From: Clostridia bacterium
GTDB taxonomy: Bacteria; Bacillota; Clostridia; Oscillospirales; CAG-272
Length of the DNA: 46,725 bases
Direction: 5' to 3'
NCBI GenBank assembly: GCA_017461475.1
Contig: JAFTXX010000009.1
Span: forward strand, 1 to 46,725
Below are positions 30,578 through 38,874 of the stretch, piece after piece. The position numbers and the translations under genes were made by a program. Below the pieces are notes generated by a model, which worked only from the letters and a program-made list of their open reading frames with translations, ran no database searches and was not told the DNA's origin. Numbering within the stretch: the stretch's first letter is position 1; the number at the start of each line of letters is the position of its first letter.

Positions 30578-31326
30578 GCGGCAACTCCTTTTACTCTGCC
30601 GAGCAGTTTTTTCAAACATTTTTCCAGTGCCAGACTGATGATAATAACAAGCAGGGTGTATGCAAAGGTATCCACCGTTTCAAGATAGGTCTTTGAATCG
30701 TAGAGATACTTGCCTATCGAGTTGCGCGGAGTGCAAAGCACCTCGGCGGCGATACCCGCTTTCCAGCCGAAACCGAGCGCGGTCAGCGCCTGACCGAGGA
30801 AATGCGGCAAAACGGTCGGAATGTACAGCGTTTTCAGTTTTTTGCCAAACGAAATTTTATACACCTTTGTCATTTCAAGCAGCGCCTTGTCGGTCGAGCC
30901 GAGCGAGGTGAACACGCTTGACGCCATCATGGGGAGTACCATCAAAAACGTGATAAATACGGGGATAGCGGTGTCGGTGATGATAAAATACGCAATAAGG
31001 ATAAACGACGCGACGGGCGTGCTTTTAACTACGGTCAAAAACGGCGAAAACATCGCGCGCACGGGCGGTACAAAGTACATTGCCGCGCCGAGAAGCGCGC
31101 CTATGACTACACCTGCCGCGTAACCGCTCATTATGCGGCAAAGCGAAAGCGCGGTGGCTTTCCAAAACGGAGCCGTTTTGGCGAGCGCGAAAAAGCGCCC
31201 GAACACCGAAAGCGGTGTCGGCAAAATTATCTCGCGCCCGACGCACATTGCACATACCTGCCACACGGCGAGCCACAGAACAAGTACCGCGGCACCCGTG
31301 AGCAGTTTTTTTATTTTAGTTTGCAC
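30574..31326 (-). CDS. ABC transporter permease (NitT/TauT/ThiX type)
   Basis: 250 residues, about six membrane helices. The EAA loop region (EMTKVYKISFGKKLKTLYIPTVLPHF) that contacts the ATPase and the family motif GFGWKAGIAAEVL are present. The start is taken as GTG at 31326, since the longer frame to 31407 lies wholly inside the binding-protein gene in another phase. It overlaps the binding-protein gene by 11 bases, consistent with coupling, but no good Shine-Dalgarno is visible, so the start is uncertain. Middle gene of the importer operon. Confidence 0.85.
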   Translation of the reverse strand: MQTKIKKLLTGAAVLVLWLAVWQVCAMCVGREIILPTPLSVFGRFFALAKTAPFWKATALSLCRIMSGYAAGVVIGALLGAAMYFVPPVRAMFSPFLTVVKSTPVASFILIAYFIITDTAIPVFITFLMVLPMMASSVFTSLGSTDKALLEMTKVYKISFGKKLKTLYIPTVLPHFLGQALTALGFGWKAGIAAEVLCTPRNSIGKYLYDSKTYLETVDTFAYTLLVIIISLALEKCLKKLLGRVKGVAA

Positions 31327-32371
31327 CGTAGTAGAAGTCGTCAGCGGGAAGTGCGCCGCCGACGGATGCGGGATTTGCGTCGTAGAGCACGGAGAGGAAC
31401 GCGCCAAGGTCAGCCTTCATATCATCGCCCGTTACAAATACGATGTTGCAGTTGGGGTATGCGCGCTGTGCTATGGCTGCCTTAGGCACGATGCCGTAGG
31501 TCTCGCACATTGCCGCCGCTGTTTCGACATTTGCATTTACAAACTCAACGCTTGCGGCATACTCTGCCATAAATGCGGCGAGCGCATCGGGATTTTCCTC
31601 TGCAAATGCGCGGTTTACGATTACGCAACCCTGAACTGCGCTTGTGTCGGAGACCTTGTCCCACTCTGCGGTGAGGTCAAGCGCCTGACGCAGCCCCTCG
31701 GTCTGCATCATTGCGGAACTTACATTAGGCTCGGGGAGCATGCCGAGAGTAACCTCGCCTGCGGTAAAGAGGGAAACGAGAGCGGTGTGTTCAGCCTCGT
31801 ACTCAACGGTCACTTTGCCTGTAAGACCGTTCTTTTCGAGAATATAGTTGAGAATATACTCGGGAGTTGAGCCCTGACCTGTTGCGTAGAGAGTCTTGCC
31901 CTCAAGGTCTGCTATGCTTTGCACGCTGTCGCCGACTTCGAGAATGTGAAGCACGCCGAGAGTGTTTATCGCAAGGCAGATGTACTCTCCCTCGGTCTTG
32001 TTGTAGAGAGTGCTTGCAAGGTTAACGGGAACGCACGCAACATCGACCTCGCCCTTGATTACCGACGCGCTCACCTGGGTGGGGTCGCCGACGAGGGTAA
32101 AGGTGTAGTCATTTTTCGCGGTGCCGTTTGCGTCAGCGTCCATGAGCGCGGCAAGTCCCATGCCTGTGGGTCCTTTGAGCGCCATAACACTGATTTCGGC
32201 GGGAACGTACTCAGCCTCGGTGGTGACGCTCTCCTCGGCGGTCACAGAGGTTTCGATGTTTTCGGGTTCGCCCGTTACGATATCGTCACCCGTGACGACA
32301 GCGGTTTCGCCGCATGAAGCAAATGCAAAAAGCATTGCCGCGGCAAGAAGAACAGAAAAAATTTTTTTCAT
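31316..32371 (-). CDS. ABC transporter substrate-binding lipoprotein (NMT1/THI5-like)
   Basis: 351 residues. A lipoprotein signal (MKKIFSVLLAAAMLF, lipobox FASC, Cys20) is followed by a Thr/Glu linker (about 22-55), then a type II periplasmic-binding fold: LKGPTGMGLAALM, GEVDVACVPVNLAS, LEGKTLYATGQGSTPEYILNYIL and a C-terminal NPDALAAFM segment, as in NitT/TauT and HMP/thiamine-precursor binding proteins. AAAGGC lies upstream of the ATG. First gene of the operon; a TATAAT with extended TGC lies about 50 bases upstream, and the divergent etfB promoter is in the same gap. No TPP-type riboswitch sequence is seen, so thiamine-related uptake is not supported. Confidence 0.88.
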   Translation of the reverse strand: MKKIFSVLLAAAMLFAFASCGETAVVTGDDIVTGEPENIETSVTAEESVTTEAEYVPAEISVMALKGPTGMGLAALMDADANGTAKNDYTFTLVGDPTQVSASVIKGEVDVACVPVNLASTLYNKTEGEYICLAINTLGVLHILEVGDSVQSIADLEGKTLYATGQGSTPEYILNYILEKNGLTGKVTVEYEAEHTALVSLFTAGEVTLGMLPEPNVSSAMMQTEGLRQALDLTAEWDKVSDTSAVQGCVIVNRAFAEENPDALAAFMAEYAASVEFVNANVETAAAMCETYGIVPKAAIAQRAYPNCNIVFVTGDDMKADLGAFLSVLYDANPASVGGALPADDFYYGAN

Positions 32372-32477
32372 TGTTTTTGCCTTTCTATATTTATAATATA
32401 CCACCACGATTATAGCACATTGCTTCATTTTTTGGTTGCCCAACGCATCAAAAATGTCAATTTTGGCAGATTGCTAA

Positions 32478-32495
32478 AAAAATAACGTTATTTTT
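32478..32495. promoter_or_regulatory. Perfect 18-bp palindrome in the divergent intergenic region
   Basis: AAAAATAACGTTATTTTT, between the importer operon and etfB and about 44 bases upstream of the etfB -35. It could be an operator; no regulator gene is adjacent. Confidence 0.35.
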
Positions 32496-32538
32496 ATAAC
32501 AATCTGTGAAACTTCCACAAAAAATATGCGCAAAATCC

Positions 32539-32567
32539 TTGAAATGAGCTTTATTTTCTGTTATACT
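32539..32567 (+). promoter_or_regulatory. Promoter of the etfBA-lactate dehydrogenase operon
   Basis: TTGAAA, 17-base spacer, TATACT, about 39 bases before the start codon. Confidence 0.7.
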
Positions 32568-32605
32568 CAAAAAGTAAATTAATATCACTAAAGGAGGTGC
32601 GTTTT

Positions 32606-33394
32606 TTGAACATCCTTGTATGTATCAAGCAGGTACCGGGTTCGAGCAATGTTGAAGTCGACCCCGTAACAGGTGTATTAAAGCGCGACGGCGTTGCCAG
32701 CAAGATGAATCCGTATGACCTTTACGGTCTTGAAGTGGCGATGTCACTGACAGAAAAATACGGCGGCACGGTGGAGACCATCACCATGGGTCCCCCGCAG
32801 GCGAAAGCGATAATCGACGAATCCATCTGCATGGGCGCAAAGTGCGGCACTGTGCTTTCTGACCGCAAATTTGCAGGTGCAGACGTGCTTGCAACGGCTT
32901 ACACGATTTCGCAGGGCATACGCAAATGCGGCGAGTACGACCTCATCATCTGCGGCAAACAGACCACCGACGGCGACACCGCGCAGGTCGGCGCGGAGGT
33001 CTCGGAGTACCTCGGCATCCCCTGCGTTGCAAATGTTTTGTCGGTCGACGACGTAGCCGACGGCAAAATTTATGTTACCGTTTCGCTTGACAACATCGTT
33101 GTCAAGGAAAGCGTGAAACTCCCTTGCCTTATCTCGGTGGACAGCGATATCAACTCGCCCCGTCTCCCCTCATACAAGGTAAAGAAGACGCTCACCGACG
33201 ACATGGTAAAGTTCATTTCCTTTGCCGACTTTGAGGACCAGGATGCAAACCACTACGGCTTGAATGGCTCGGCAACACAGGTCGAGCGCATTTTCCCGCC
33301 CGAGAAGAACACCGAAAAACACAGCATCACGGGCGATGCAAAAGAGCAGGCAAGCGGCATTTTCGACGTGCTGAAGAGCCGCAAATTAATTTGA
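32606..33394 (+). CDS. etfB: Electron-transfer flavoprotein beta subunit (lactate-dehydrogenase associated)
   Basis: 262 residues. N-terminal NILVCIKQVPGS, the DPVTGVLKR insert, MNPYDLYGLEVAM and the GKQTTDGDTAQVG signature identify an EtfB of the bifurcating type, which binds FAD and NADH. The TTG at 32606 was chosen because GGAGGTG ends 6 bases upstream; a GTG at 32597 lies inside that site. It is first gene of an etfB-etfA-LDH operon, the arrangement seen for the Acetobacterium-type lactate dehydrogenase complex (LctBCD), in which lactate oxidation by NAD is driven by reduced ferredoxin. Confidence 0.92.
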   Translation: MNILVCIKQVPGSSNVEVDPVTGVLKRDGVASKMNPYDLYGLEVAMSLTEKYGGTVETITMGPPQAKAIIDESICMGAKCGTVLSDRKFAGADVLATAYTISQGIRKCGEYDLIICGKQTTDGDTAQVGAEVSEYLGIPCVANVLSVDDVADGKIYVTVSLDNIVVKESVKLPCLISVDSDINSPRLPSYKVKKTLTDDMVKFISFADFEDQDANHYGLNGSATQVERIFPPEKNTEKHSITGDAKEQASGIFDVLKSRKLI

Positions 33395-33407
33395 CGGAGG
33401 TATTGAC

Positions 33408-34613
33408 ATGGGACAGTTAAAGATAAATCAAGGCCTTGTCAATGCTGATAATGCCAAAGAACTTGTAAAGATATGCCCGTTCGGCGCAATAAGTTACGAC
33501 GGAGCAAAACTTGACGTTTCCTCGGCTTGCAAGATGTGCAAGATATGCGTAAAGAAAGGCCCCGCGGGCGTCATGGAATACGTGGAGGAAGAAGAACCAA
33601 AGGAGACTGTTGACAAGTCTCTCTGGAAAGGCATCTGCGTTTACGTTGACCACGAGGGCGAAAACATCCACCGCGTTACATACGAACTTATCGGCAAGGC
33701 AAAGGAACTTGCCGCTGTGATAAAGCACCCAGTTTACGCGCTTATCATCGGCAAGGATGCTGCAAAGAGCGCAAAGAAACTGCTCCGCTACGGCGTTGAC
33801 AAGGTTTACGTTTACGAGGATGAGGCACTTTGCGATTTCCGCATCGAGCCTTACACCGCGGCATTCTGCGACTTTATCGACAAGGTAAAGCCGTCAAGCA
33901 TTATGGTCGGCGCCACAAACCTCGGCAGACAGCTCGCGCCCCGCGTTGCGGCACGTTGCCGCGCGGGTCTCACCGCCGACTGCACGGTGCTGGAGATGAA
34001 GGAAAACACCGACCTTGTACAGATTCGCCCCGCGTTTGGCGGCAACATCATGGCACAGATAATTTCTCCCTCCAACCGTCCGCAGTTCTGCACGGTGCGC
34101 TACAAGGTATTTGCCGAGCCGAAGCCGTCCGACACCGAGAGCGGCGAAATTGTACTGATGAACATTGCCAAAGACGCGCTTGCAAGCGGCATCGAAATTC
34201 TTGCCAAGACCGAAAAGCCGCGTGATATCGACATTTCCGAAGCCGACATTATCGTGGCGGTAGGCAGAGGTGCAAAGAGCGAGCAGTCACGCGCCATGGC
34301 AAAAGAACTTTGCGACGTGCTCGGCGGCGTTATGGCTTGCACCCGTCCGCTTGTCGAAGAAAACGTCATGGACGCAAAGCACCAGATAGGCCTCAGCGGC
34401 AGAACGGTCAAACCGAAACTTATTATCTGCCTCGGCATTTCGGGCGCGGTTCAGTTTGCTGCGGGTATGAAGTCGTCCGACTGCATAATTGCGATAAATT
34501 CCGATAAAAACGCACCGATTTTTGACGTTGCACACTACGGCATTGTCGGCGATGTCAATGAAATCGTGCCTATGCTTTTAGAAAAAATAAAGGAGGATGC
34601 GGCAAATGTATAA
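33408..34613 (+). CDS. etfA: Electron-transfer flavoprotein alpha subunit with N-terminal ferredoxin-like domain
   Basis: 401 residues. Residues 1-60 form a small ferredoxin-like domain with Cys23, Cys41, Cys44 and Cys47 (CPFGAI, CKMCKIC), enough for one [4Fe-4S] cluster. The EtfA domain follows, with [22 protein letters not shown] and the C-terminal FAD-binding [22 protein letters not shown] and [10 protein letters not shown]. The extra cluster is a known trait of EtfA in bifurcating LDH-Etf complexes, where it links ferredoxin to the flavins. GGAGG lies upstream; the gene is 13 bases after etfB and overlaps the dehydrogenase by 8 bases. Confidence 0.93.
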   Translation: MGQLKINQGLVNADNAKELVKICPFGAISYDGAKLDVSSACKMCKICVKKGPAGVMEYVEEEEPKETVDKSLWKGICVYVDHEGENIHRVTYELIGKAKELAAVIKHPVYALIIGKDAAKSAKKLLRYGVDKVYVYEDEALCDFRIEPYTAAFCDFIDKVKPSSIMVGATNLGRQLAPRVAARCRAGLTADCTVLEMKENTDLVQIRPAFGGNIMAQIISPSNRPQFCTVRYKVFAEPKPSDTESGEIVLMNIAKDALASGIEILAKTEKPRDIDISEADIIVAVGRGAKSEQSRAMAKELCDVLGGVMACTRPLVEENVMDAKHQIGLSGRTVKPKLIICLGISGAVQFAAGMKSSDCIIAINSDKNAPIFDVAHYGIVGDVNEIVPMLLEKIKEDAANV

Positions 34614-36000
34614 TGTAATAAATGAAAACGACCTTGCCGTCCTCCGCTCTGTTGTCGGCGATGTAAACGTGCTTTACGGCGAAGAGATTTCGCCCGACTA
34701 CAGCCACGACGAACTCGGCGGTATTTCCCGTATGCCCGACGTGCTTGTGCGCGTTCACTCCACCGAGGAGATTTCGGCGATAATGAAGCACGCTTACGAG
34801 CGCACCATTCCCGTAACCGTCCGCGGTAGCGGCACAGGACTTGTAGGCAGCGCTGTTGCGGTCGAGGGCGGCATCATGCTTGAAACCACGCAGATGAACA
34901 AGATATTGGAACTTGACGAGGACAATCTCACCGTCACGGTTCAGCCGGGCGTGCTGCTCATGGAACTTTCCGCCTTTGCGGAAGAACATGACTTTCTCTA
35001 TCCGCCCGACCCCGGTGAAAAGTCTGCTACAATAGGCGGTAACATTTCGACGAACGCGGGCGGCATGCGCGCTGTCAAATACGGCGTTACCCGCGACTAT
35101 GTGCGCGCGCTGACCGTTGTAATGCCCAACGGCGATATTATGCAACTCGGCTCAAAAGTCGTAAAAAACAGTTCGGGTTATTCGCTCAAAGACCTCGTTA
35201 TAGGTTCCGAGGGTACGCTTGCCATAATCACCGAGGCAGTGCTTAAACTCATGCCTCTGCCCAAGTTCTCGGTGAGCTTGCTCGTTCCTTTCCCCGACAT
35301 GAAGAGCGCCATTGAATCGGTGCCGAAAATCATCCGCTCAAAGGTTATCCCCACCGCTATCGAATACATGTCGCGCGACACTATTCTTTTCTCGGAGAGC
35401 TATCTCGGAAAGAAGTTCCCCGATTCAAAGAATGACGCCTACATTCTGCTTACTTTCGACGGCAACACCGACCATCAGGTGCAGACCGATATGCAGACGG
35501 TCGCAGACCTCTGCCTTGAGATAGGCGCGCTTGACGCGTATATCGTCGACACCGACGAGCGCAAAAAGTCGGTATGGTCGGCAAGAAGTGCGTTCCTCGA
35601 AGCAATAAAAGCGTCCACCACCGAAATGGACGAGTGCGACGTTGTTGTTCCCCGCAGTAATGTTGACGAGTTTATCAAGTATACCCATCAAATCGCCGAG
35701 GAAACGGGTGTGCGTATCCCCAGTTTCGGCCACGCGGGCGACGGCAATCTCCATGTTTACATCTGTCGCGATGCGCTCGACGACAAAAAGTGGGAAGAGG
35801 TACTCGCACACTGCTTCGACCTCATGTATAAGAAAGCCGAGGAACTCGGCGGTCTGGTATCCGGCGAACACGGCATAGGCTACGCAAAGAAGTCGTACAT
35901 GCGCAAGCAGTACGGCGAGGAGCAGATAATGCTCATGCAAGGCATCAAAGCCGCATTTGACCCGAAGAATATCTTAAACCCCGGAAAAGTTTGCTATTAA
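34606..36000 (+). CDS. FAD-linked lactate/glycolate dehydrogenase (GlcD/LctD family)
   Basis: 464 residues. The FAD-binding PCMH domain (about 30-220) shows [19 protein letters not shown] and the [21 protein letters not shown] motif. The C-terminal oxidase domain shows [11 protein letters not shown] and [11 protein letters not shown]. It is the catalytic subunit of the Etf-linked lactate dehydrogenase. The start at 34606 is set by GGAGG nine bases upstream and overlaps the etfA stop. No lactate permease gene is adjacent, unlike the classical lct operon, and lactate racemase is also absent, so the stereochemistry (D or L) is open. A terminator follows. Confidence 0.92.
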   Translation: MYNVINENDLAVLRSVVGDVNVLYGEEISPDYSHDELGGISRMPDVLVRVHSTEEISAIMKHAYERTIPVTVRGSGTGLVGSAVAVEGGIMLETTQMNKILELDEDNLTVTVQPGVLLMELSAFAEEHDFLYPPDPGEKSATIGGNISTNAGGMRAVKYGVTRDYVRALTVVMPNGDIMQLGSKVVKNSSGYSLKDLVIGSEGTLAIITEAVLKLMPLPKFSVSLLVPFPDMKSAIESVPKIIRSKVIPTAIEYMSRDTILFSESYLGKKFPDSKNDAYILLTFDGNTDHQVQTDMQTVADLCLEIGALDAYIVDTDERKKSVWSARSAFLEAIKASTTEMDECDVVVPRSNVDEFIKYTHQIAEETGVRIPSFGHAGDGNLHVYICRDALDDKKWEEVLAHCFDLMYKKAEELGGLVSGEHGIGYAKKSYMRKQYGEEQIMLMQGIKAAFDPKNILNPGKVCY

Positions 36001-36004
36001 ACCG

Positions 36005-36034
36005 AAAAGGTCACACCCATGTGTGACCTTTTTT
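36005..36034 (+). terminator. Terminator of the etf-lactate dehydrogenase operon
   Basis: AAAAGGTCACAC and GTGTGACCTTTTTT arms around CCAT, five bases after the stop. Confidence 0.9.
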
Positions 36035-36133
36035 GGCGGTGTTTGAGATTAAGAGATTATTGATTAGAAAGAATAACAATAAAATGAGAAGGCTGCCCGA
36101 TGACGATTTGTACAGGCTTTTCCGCCTTTTCAA

Positions 36134-36163
36134 TTGACATTGTTCACATCCTTGTGATATACT
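36134..36163 (+). promoter_or_regulatory. Promoter of the GSIII gene
   Basis: TTGACA, 18-base spacer, TATACT. The spacer carries an inverted pair TCACA/TGTGA (36146-36157), a possible regulator site. Confidence 0.7.
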
Positions 36164-36194
36164 GATATATAAGTTATTTTTCGGAGGAACACAC

Positions 36195-38288
36195 ATGGAA
36201 AATCCCAACAGAATTCCGGAACTCTTCGGTTCGCTGGTTTTCAACGACCGTGTTATGCAGGCGAAACTTCCCAAGGACGTTTACAAGTCGCTGAAAAAGA
36301 CCATTGAAGAAGACGCTCCGCTTGAAATTGACGTTGCAAATGTTGTTGCAAACGCCATGAAAGAATGGGCACTTGAAAACGGCGCTACACACTACACCCA
36401 TTGGTTCCAGCCGATGACAGGTATCACCGCGGAAAAGCACGACAGCTTTATAGAGCCCGTCGGCGACTCCGTTGTAATGGAGCTGAGCGGTAAAAGCCTT
36501 GTAAAGGGCGAGACCGATGCTTCATCTTTCCCCTCGGGCGGTCTGCGCGCTACGTTTGAGGCGCGCGGCTACACCGCGTGGGACCCTACATCTTACGCTT
36601 TTATCAAGGATAAAACTCTCTGCATTCCCACCGTTTTCTGCTCTTTCGGCGGTCAGGTGCTTGACAAAAAAGCGCCCTTGCTCCGCTCTATGGAGGCAGT
36701 GTCCGCGCAGGCTATGCGCGTGCTCCGTCTCTTCGGTCACACAAATGTCGCAGGCGTGCGCACCACGGTCGGCGCAGAGCAGGAATATTTCCTCGTAGAT
36801 AAAGAAATGTTTGACGCTCGTGAAGACCTCCGCCTTTGCGGACGCACTCTTTTCGGTGCCAAGCCGCCGCGCGGTCAGAGTCTTGACGTGCACTATTTCG
36901 GCACTATCAAGCCGCGCGTAAAGGCATTTATGGAGGAGCTTAATGACGAGCTTTGGAAACTCGGTATCACATCCAAAACCGAGCACAACGAAGCCGCGCC
37001 CGCGCAGCATGAACTTGCGCCGATTTTCTCTACCACAAACATTGCAAACGACCACAATCAGCTTATAATGGAACTTATGAAGAAGGTTGCAAGAAAGCAC
37101 GGTCTTGTCTGCCTGCTTAACGAAAAGCCTTTCGCGGGCGTTAACGGCAGCGGCAAGCACAATAACTTCTCCATTTCCACAAAGAAGGGCAAAAATCTGC
37201 TTTCCCCCGGCGACTCCCCCGCCGACAACGCGCAGTTCCTTATTTTCCTCTCCGCCGTTATCAAGGCGGTTGACGAGTACAGCGACCTGCTCCGTATCTC
37301 GGTTGCCTCCGCGGGCAACGACCACCGTCTCGGCGCGGCTGAGGCTCCCCCTGCGATAGTTTCAATCTTCCTCGGAAGTGAACTCACCGAAATTCTCGAT
37401 TGCATCGAAGCCGATAAGCCGTACGAAGGCAAAGAAGCGCAGGTAATGAAGATAGGCGCAAGCGTGCTGCCCGACTTCCCGATGGATAACACCGACCGCA
37501 ACCGTACTTCGCCGTTTGCATTCACGGGTAACAAATTCGAGTTCCGCATGCTCGGCTCGTCGCTCAATATTTCCGAGCCGAATGTAGTTCTCAACACCGC
37601 TGTTGCCGAGTCGCTGAAGCAGATTGCCGACATCCTCGAAACTGCCGATGACTTCGACACCGAGGTGCATAACATCGTTAAACGTGTTTACAGCACCCAT
37701 AAGAAAGTAATTTTCAACGGCGACGGCTACTCCGAGGAGTGGCACAAAGAAGCCGAGAGACGCGGTCTGCCCAATTACAGAACCGTTCCCGACGCTATCC
37801 CCCACCTCAAGGACGAAAAGAATATTAAACTTTTCACCGACCACAAGATTTACACCGAGGAAGAAGTAATTTCCCGCACCGAGATTACGCTCGACTCCTA
37901 CTGCAAAACGGTTAAAAGCGAGGCTCACGTTATGAGCGACATGGTAAAACGTCAGATTCTCCCCGCGGTGCAGGGTTATATGAGCGAACTTTCAAACAAC
38001 GCGCTCAGCAAAAAGTCGCTCGGTATCAATGTAATGGCATACGAAACGGAAACGCTCAAAGAACTTTCCGAGTACACCGACAAGCTCTATAAAGCCACGG
38101 TCGAACTCGACTCCCTCACGGAAAACATACCCGCAGAGTCAAGAGAAAAAGCCGCGTGCCACTTCCGCGACAAGGTTCTCACAAAGATGGCAGAGGTAAG
38201 AGAATACGCCGATGCCCTCGAAGTGATCACCGCCGACGAATATTGGCCTTTCCCCACATATAAAGATTTGCTCTACGGCGTAAACTGA
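36195..38288 (+). CDS. glnN: Type III glutamine synthetase
   Basis: 697 residues, typical of GSIII (about 700-730) and much larger than GSI. It condenses glutamate, ammonia and ATP to glutamine. Signature segments include HWFQPMTG, DASSFPSGGLR, GAEQEYFLVD (metal-binding Glu), HNEAAPAQHELAP, the NEKPFAGVNGSGKHNN core and NRTSPFAFTGNKFEFR near residue 440. The C-terminal third (about 500-697) is the helical GSIII extension. GGAGG lies upstream of the ATG. It is transcribed alone, with a consensus promoter and terminator. No GlnK, ammonium transporter or glutamate synthase is adjacent. Confidence 0.96.
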   Translation: MENPNRIPELFGSLVFNDRVMQAKLPKDVYKSLKKTIEEDAPLEIDVANVVANAMKEWALENGATHYTHWFQPMTGITAEKHDSFIEPVGDSVVMELSGKSLVKGETDASSFPSGGLRATFEARGYTAWDPTSYAFIKDKTLCIPTVFCSFGGQVLDKKAPLLRSMEAVSAQAMRVLRLFGHTNVAGVRTTVGAEQEYFLVDKEMFDAREDLRLCGRTLFGAKPPRGQSLDVHYFGTIKPRVKAFMEELNDELWKLGITSKTEHNEAAPAQHELAPIFSTTNIANDHNQLIMELMKKVARKHGLVCLLNEKPFAGVNGSGKHNNFSISTKKGKNLLSPGDSPADNAQFLIFLSAVIKAVDEYSDLLRISVASAGNDHRLGAAEAPPAIVSIFLGSELTEILDCIEADKPYEGKEAQVMKIGASVLPDFPMDNTDRNRTSPFAFTGNKFEFRMLGSSLNISEPNVVLNTAVAESLKQIADILETADDFDTEVHNIVKRVYSTHKKVIFNGDGYSEEWHKEAERRGLPNYRTVPDAIPHLKDEKNIKLFTDHKIYTEEEVISRTEITLDSYCKTVKSEAHVMSDMVKRQILPAVQGYMSELSNNALSKKSLGINVMAYETETLKELSEYTDKLYKATVELDSLTENIPAESREKAACHFRDKVLTKMAEVREYADALEVITADEYWPFPTYKDLLYGVN

Positions 38289-38292
38289 TATG

Positions 38293-38333
38293 AAAAAAAC
38301 TTGCGAAATCCGTATAGGATTTTGCAAGTTTTT
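38293..38333 (+). terminator. Terminator of the GSIII gene
   Basis: AAAAACTTGCAAAATCC-type arms (one bulge) followed by TTTTTGTTTTTTT, just after the stop. Confidence 0.85.
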
Positions 38334-38348
38334 GTTTTTTTGGGGAAG

Positions 38349-38552
38349 TAAATTAATGTTTATGTTACTATTATCTCCGCCCGAGATCGCAACGCTGACG
38401 CTCAAGGATGACAAGGGCGGGTTTGAGCAAAGTGCTGAAAAAGGCTTATTTTATCGCACTGCAACAACCCCCACTTGTCATCCTCGAACGGAGCGCAGCG
38501 AAGTGAAGGATCTCGCGGGGAGATGTTTGCTTGAACTCTAAACATTAATTTA
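38349..38552 (+). repeat. Repeat A copy 7 (204-bp class)
   Basis: Ends TAAATTAATGTTTATG and TAAACATTAATTTA with full palindromic arms, nearly identical to the copy at 4685-4887. Confidence 0.88.
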
Positions 38553-38596
38553 CAACACTTTTTATTTACCGCGCCATGGGACAAGGTGAAATCATT

Positions 38597-38676
38597 CCGG
38601 ATTCGAGACCTGCAAAGTCTTGCTTCGCAAGCCTTACAAAAAAAGCCTGCGGCTTTTAGGCAGGCTCGAATCTGCC
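38597..38676 (-). other. tRNA T-arm-like fragments and small hairpins
   Basis: On the minus strand, GGCAGATTCGAGCCTGCC (38659-38676) has the T-loop core TTCGA with a paired stem, and GCAGGTCTCGAATCCGG (38597-38613) resembles a second damaged T-arm. Between them are two small hairpins (AAAGCC/GGCTTT, GCTTGC/GCAAG). It lies just downstream of tRNA-Arg and its terminator. It could be remnants of integration at the tRNA 3' end. Confidence 0.4.
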
Positions 38677-38688
38677 GCCAAACGCACC

Positions 38689-38722
38689 AAAAAAGCAGTA
38701 CCGCGTTGCGGTACTGCTTTTC
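38689..38722 (-). terminator. Terminator of tRNA-Arg
   Basis: On the minus strand AAAAGCAGTACCGC and GCGGTACTGCTTTTTT arms, directly after the encoded CCA. Confidence 0.88.
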
Positions 38723-38798
38723 TGGCGCGCCTGGCAGGATTCGAACCTGCGACCTACCGGTTCGTAGCCGGGCACTCTATCCACTGAGCTACAAGCGC
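38723..38798 (-). tRNA. tRNA-Arg (ACG)
   Basis: 76 bases; acceptor GCGCTTG/CAGGCGC, anticodon loop CTACGAA, T-loop GGTTCGAATCC, encoded CCA. The A34 is expected to be edited to inosine by TadA. Confidence 0.96.
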
Positions 38799-38874
38799 AT
38801 ATATAAGTCAGTTTTGCTGACCTATATATATTATCACTATTTTTCAGATTTGTCAACAACTTTTTGAAAAAAGT

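Noticed and set aside
32372-32605. TPP or other known riboswitch before the ABC importer
   Set aside because: No conserved riboswitch core could be recognised; only promoters and one palindrome are visible.
36091-36138. Short plus-strand frame (17 codons) upstream of the GSIII promoter
   Set aside because: No ribosome-binding site, it ends inside the -35 box of the GSIII promoter, and no leader-peptide features are seen.
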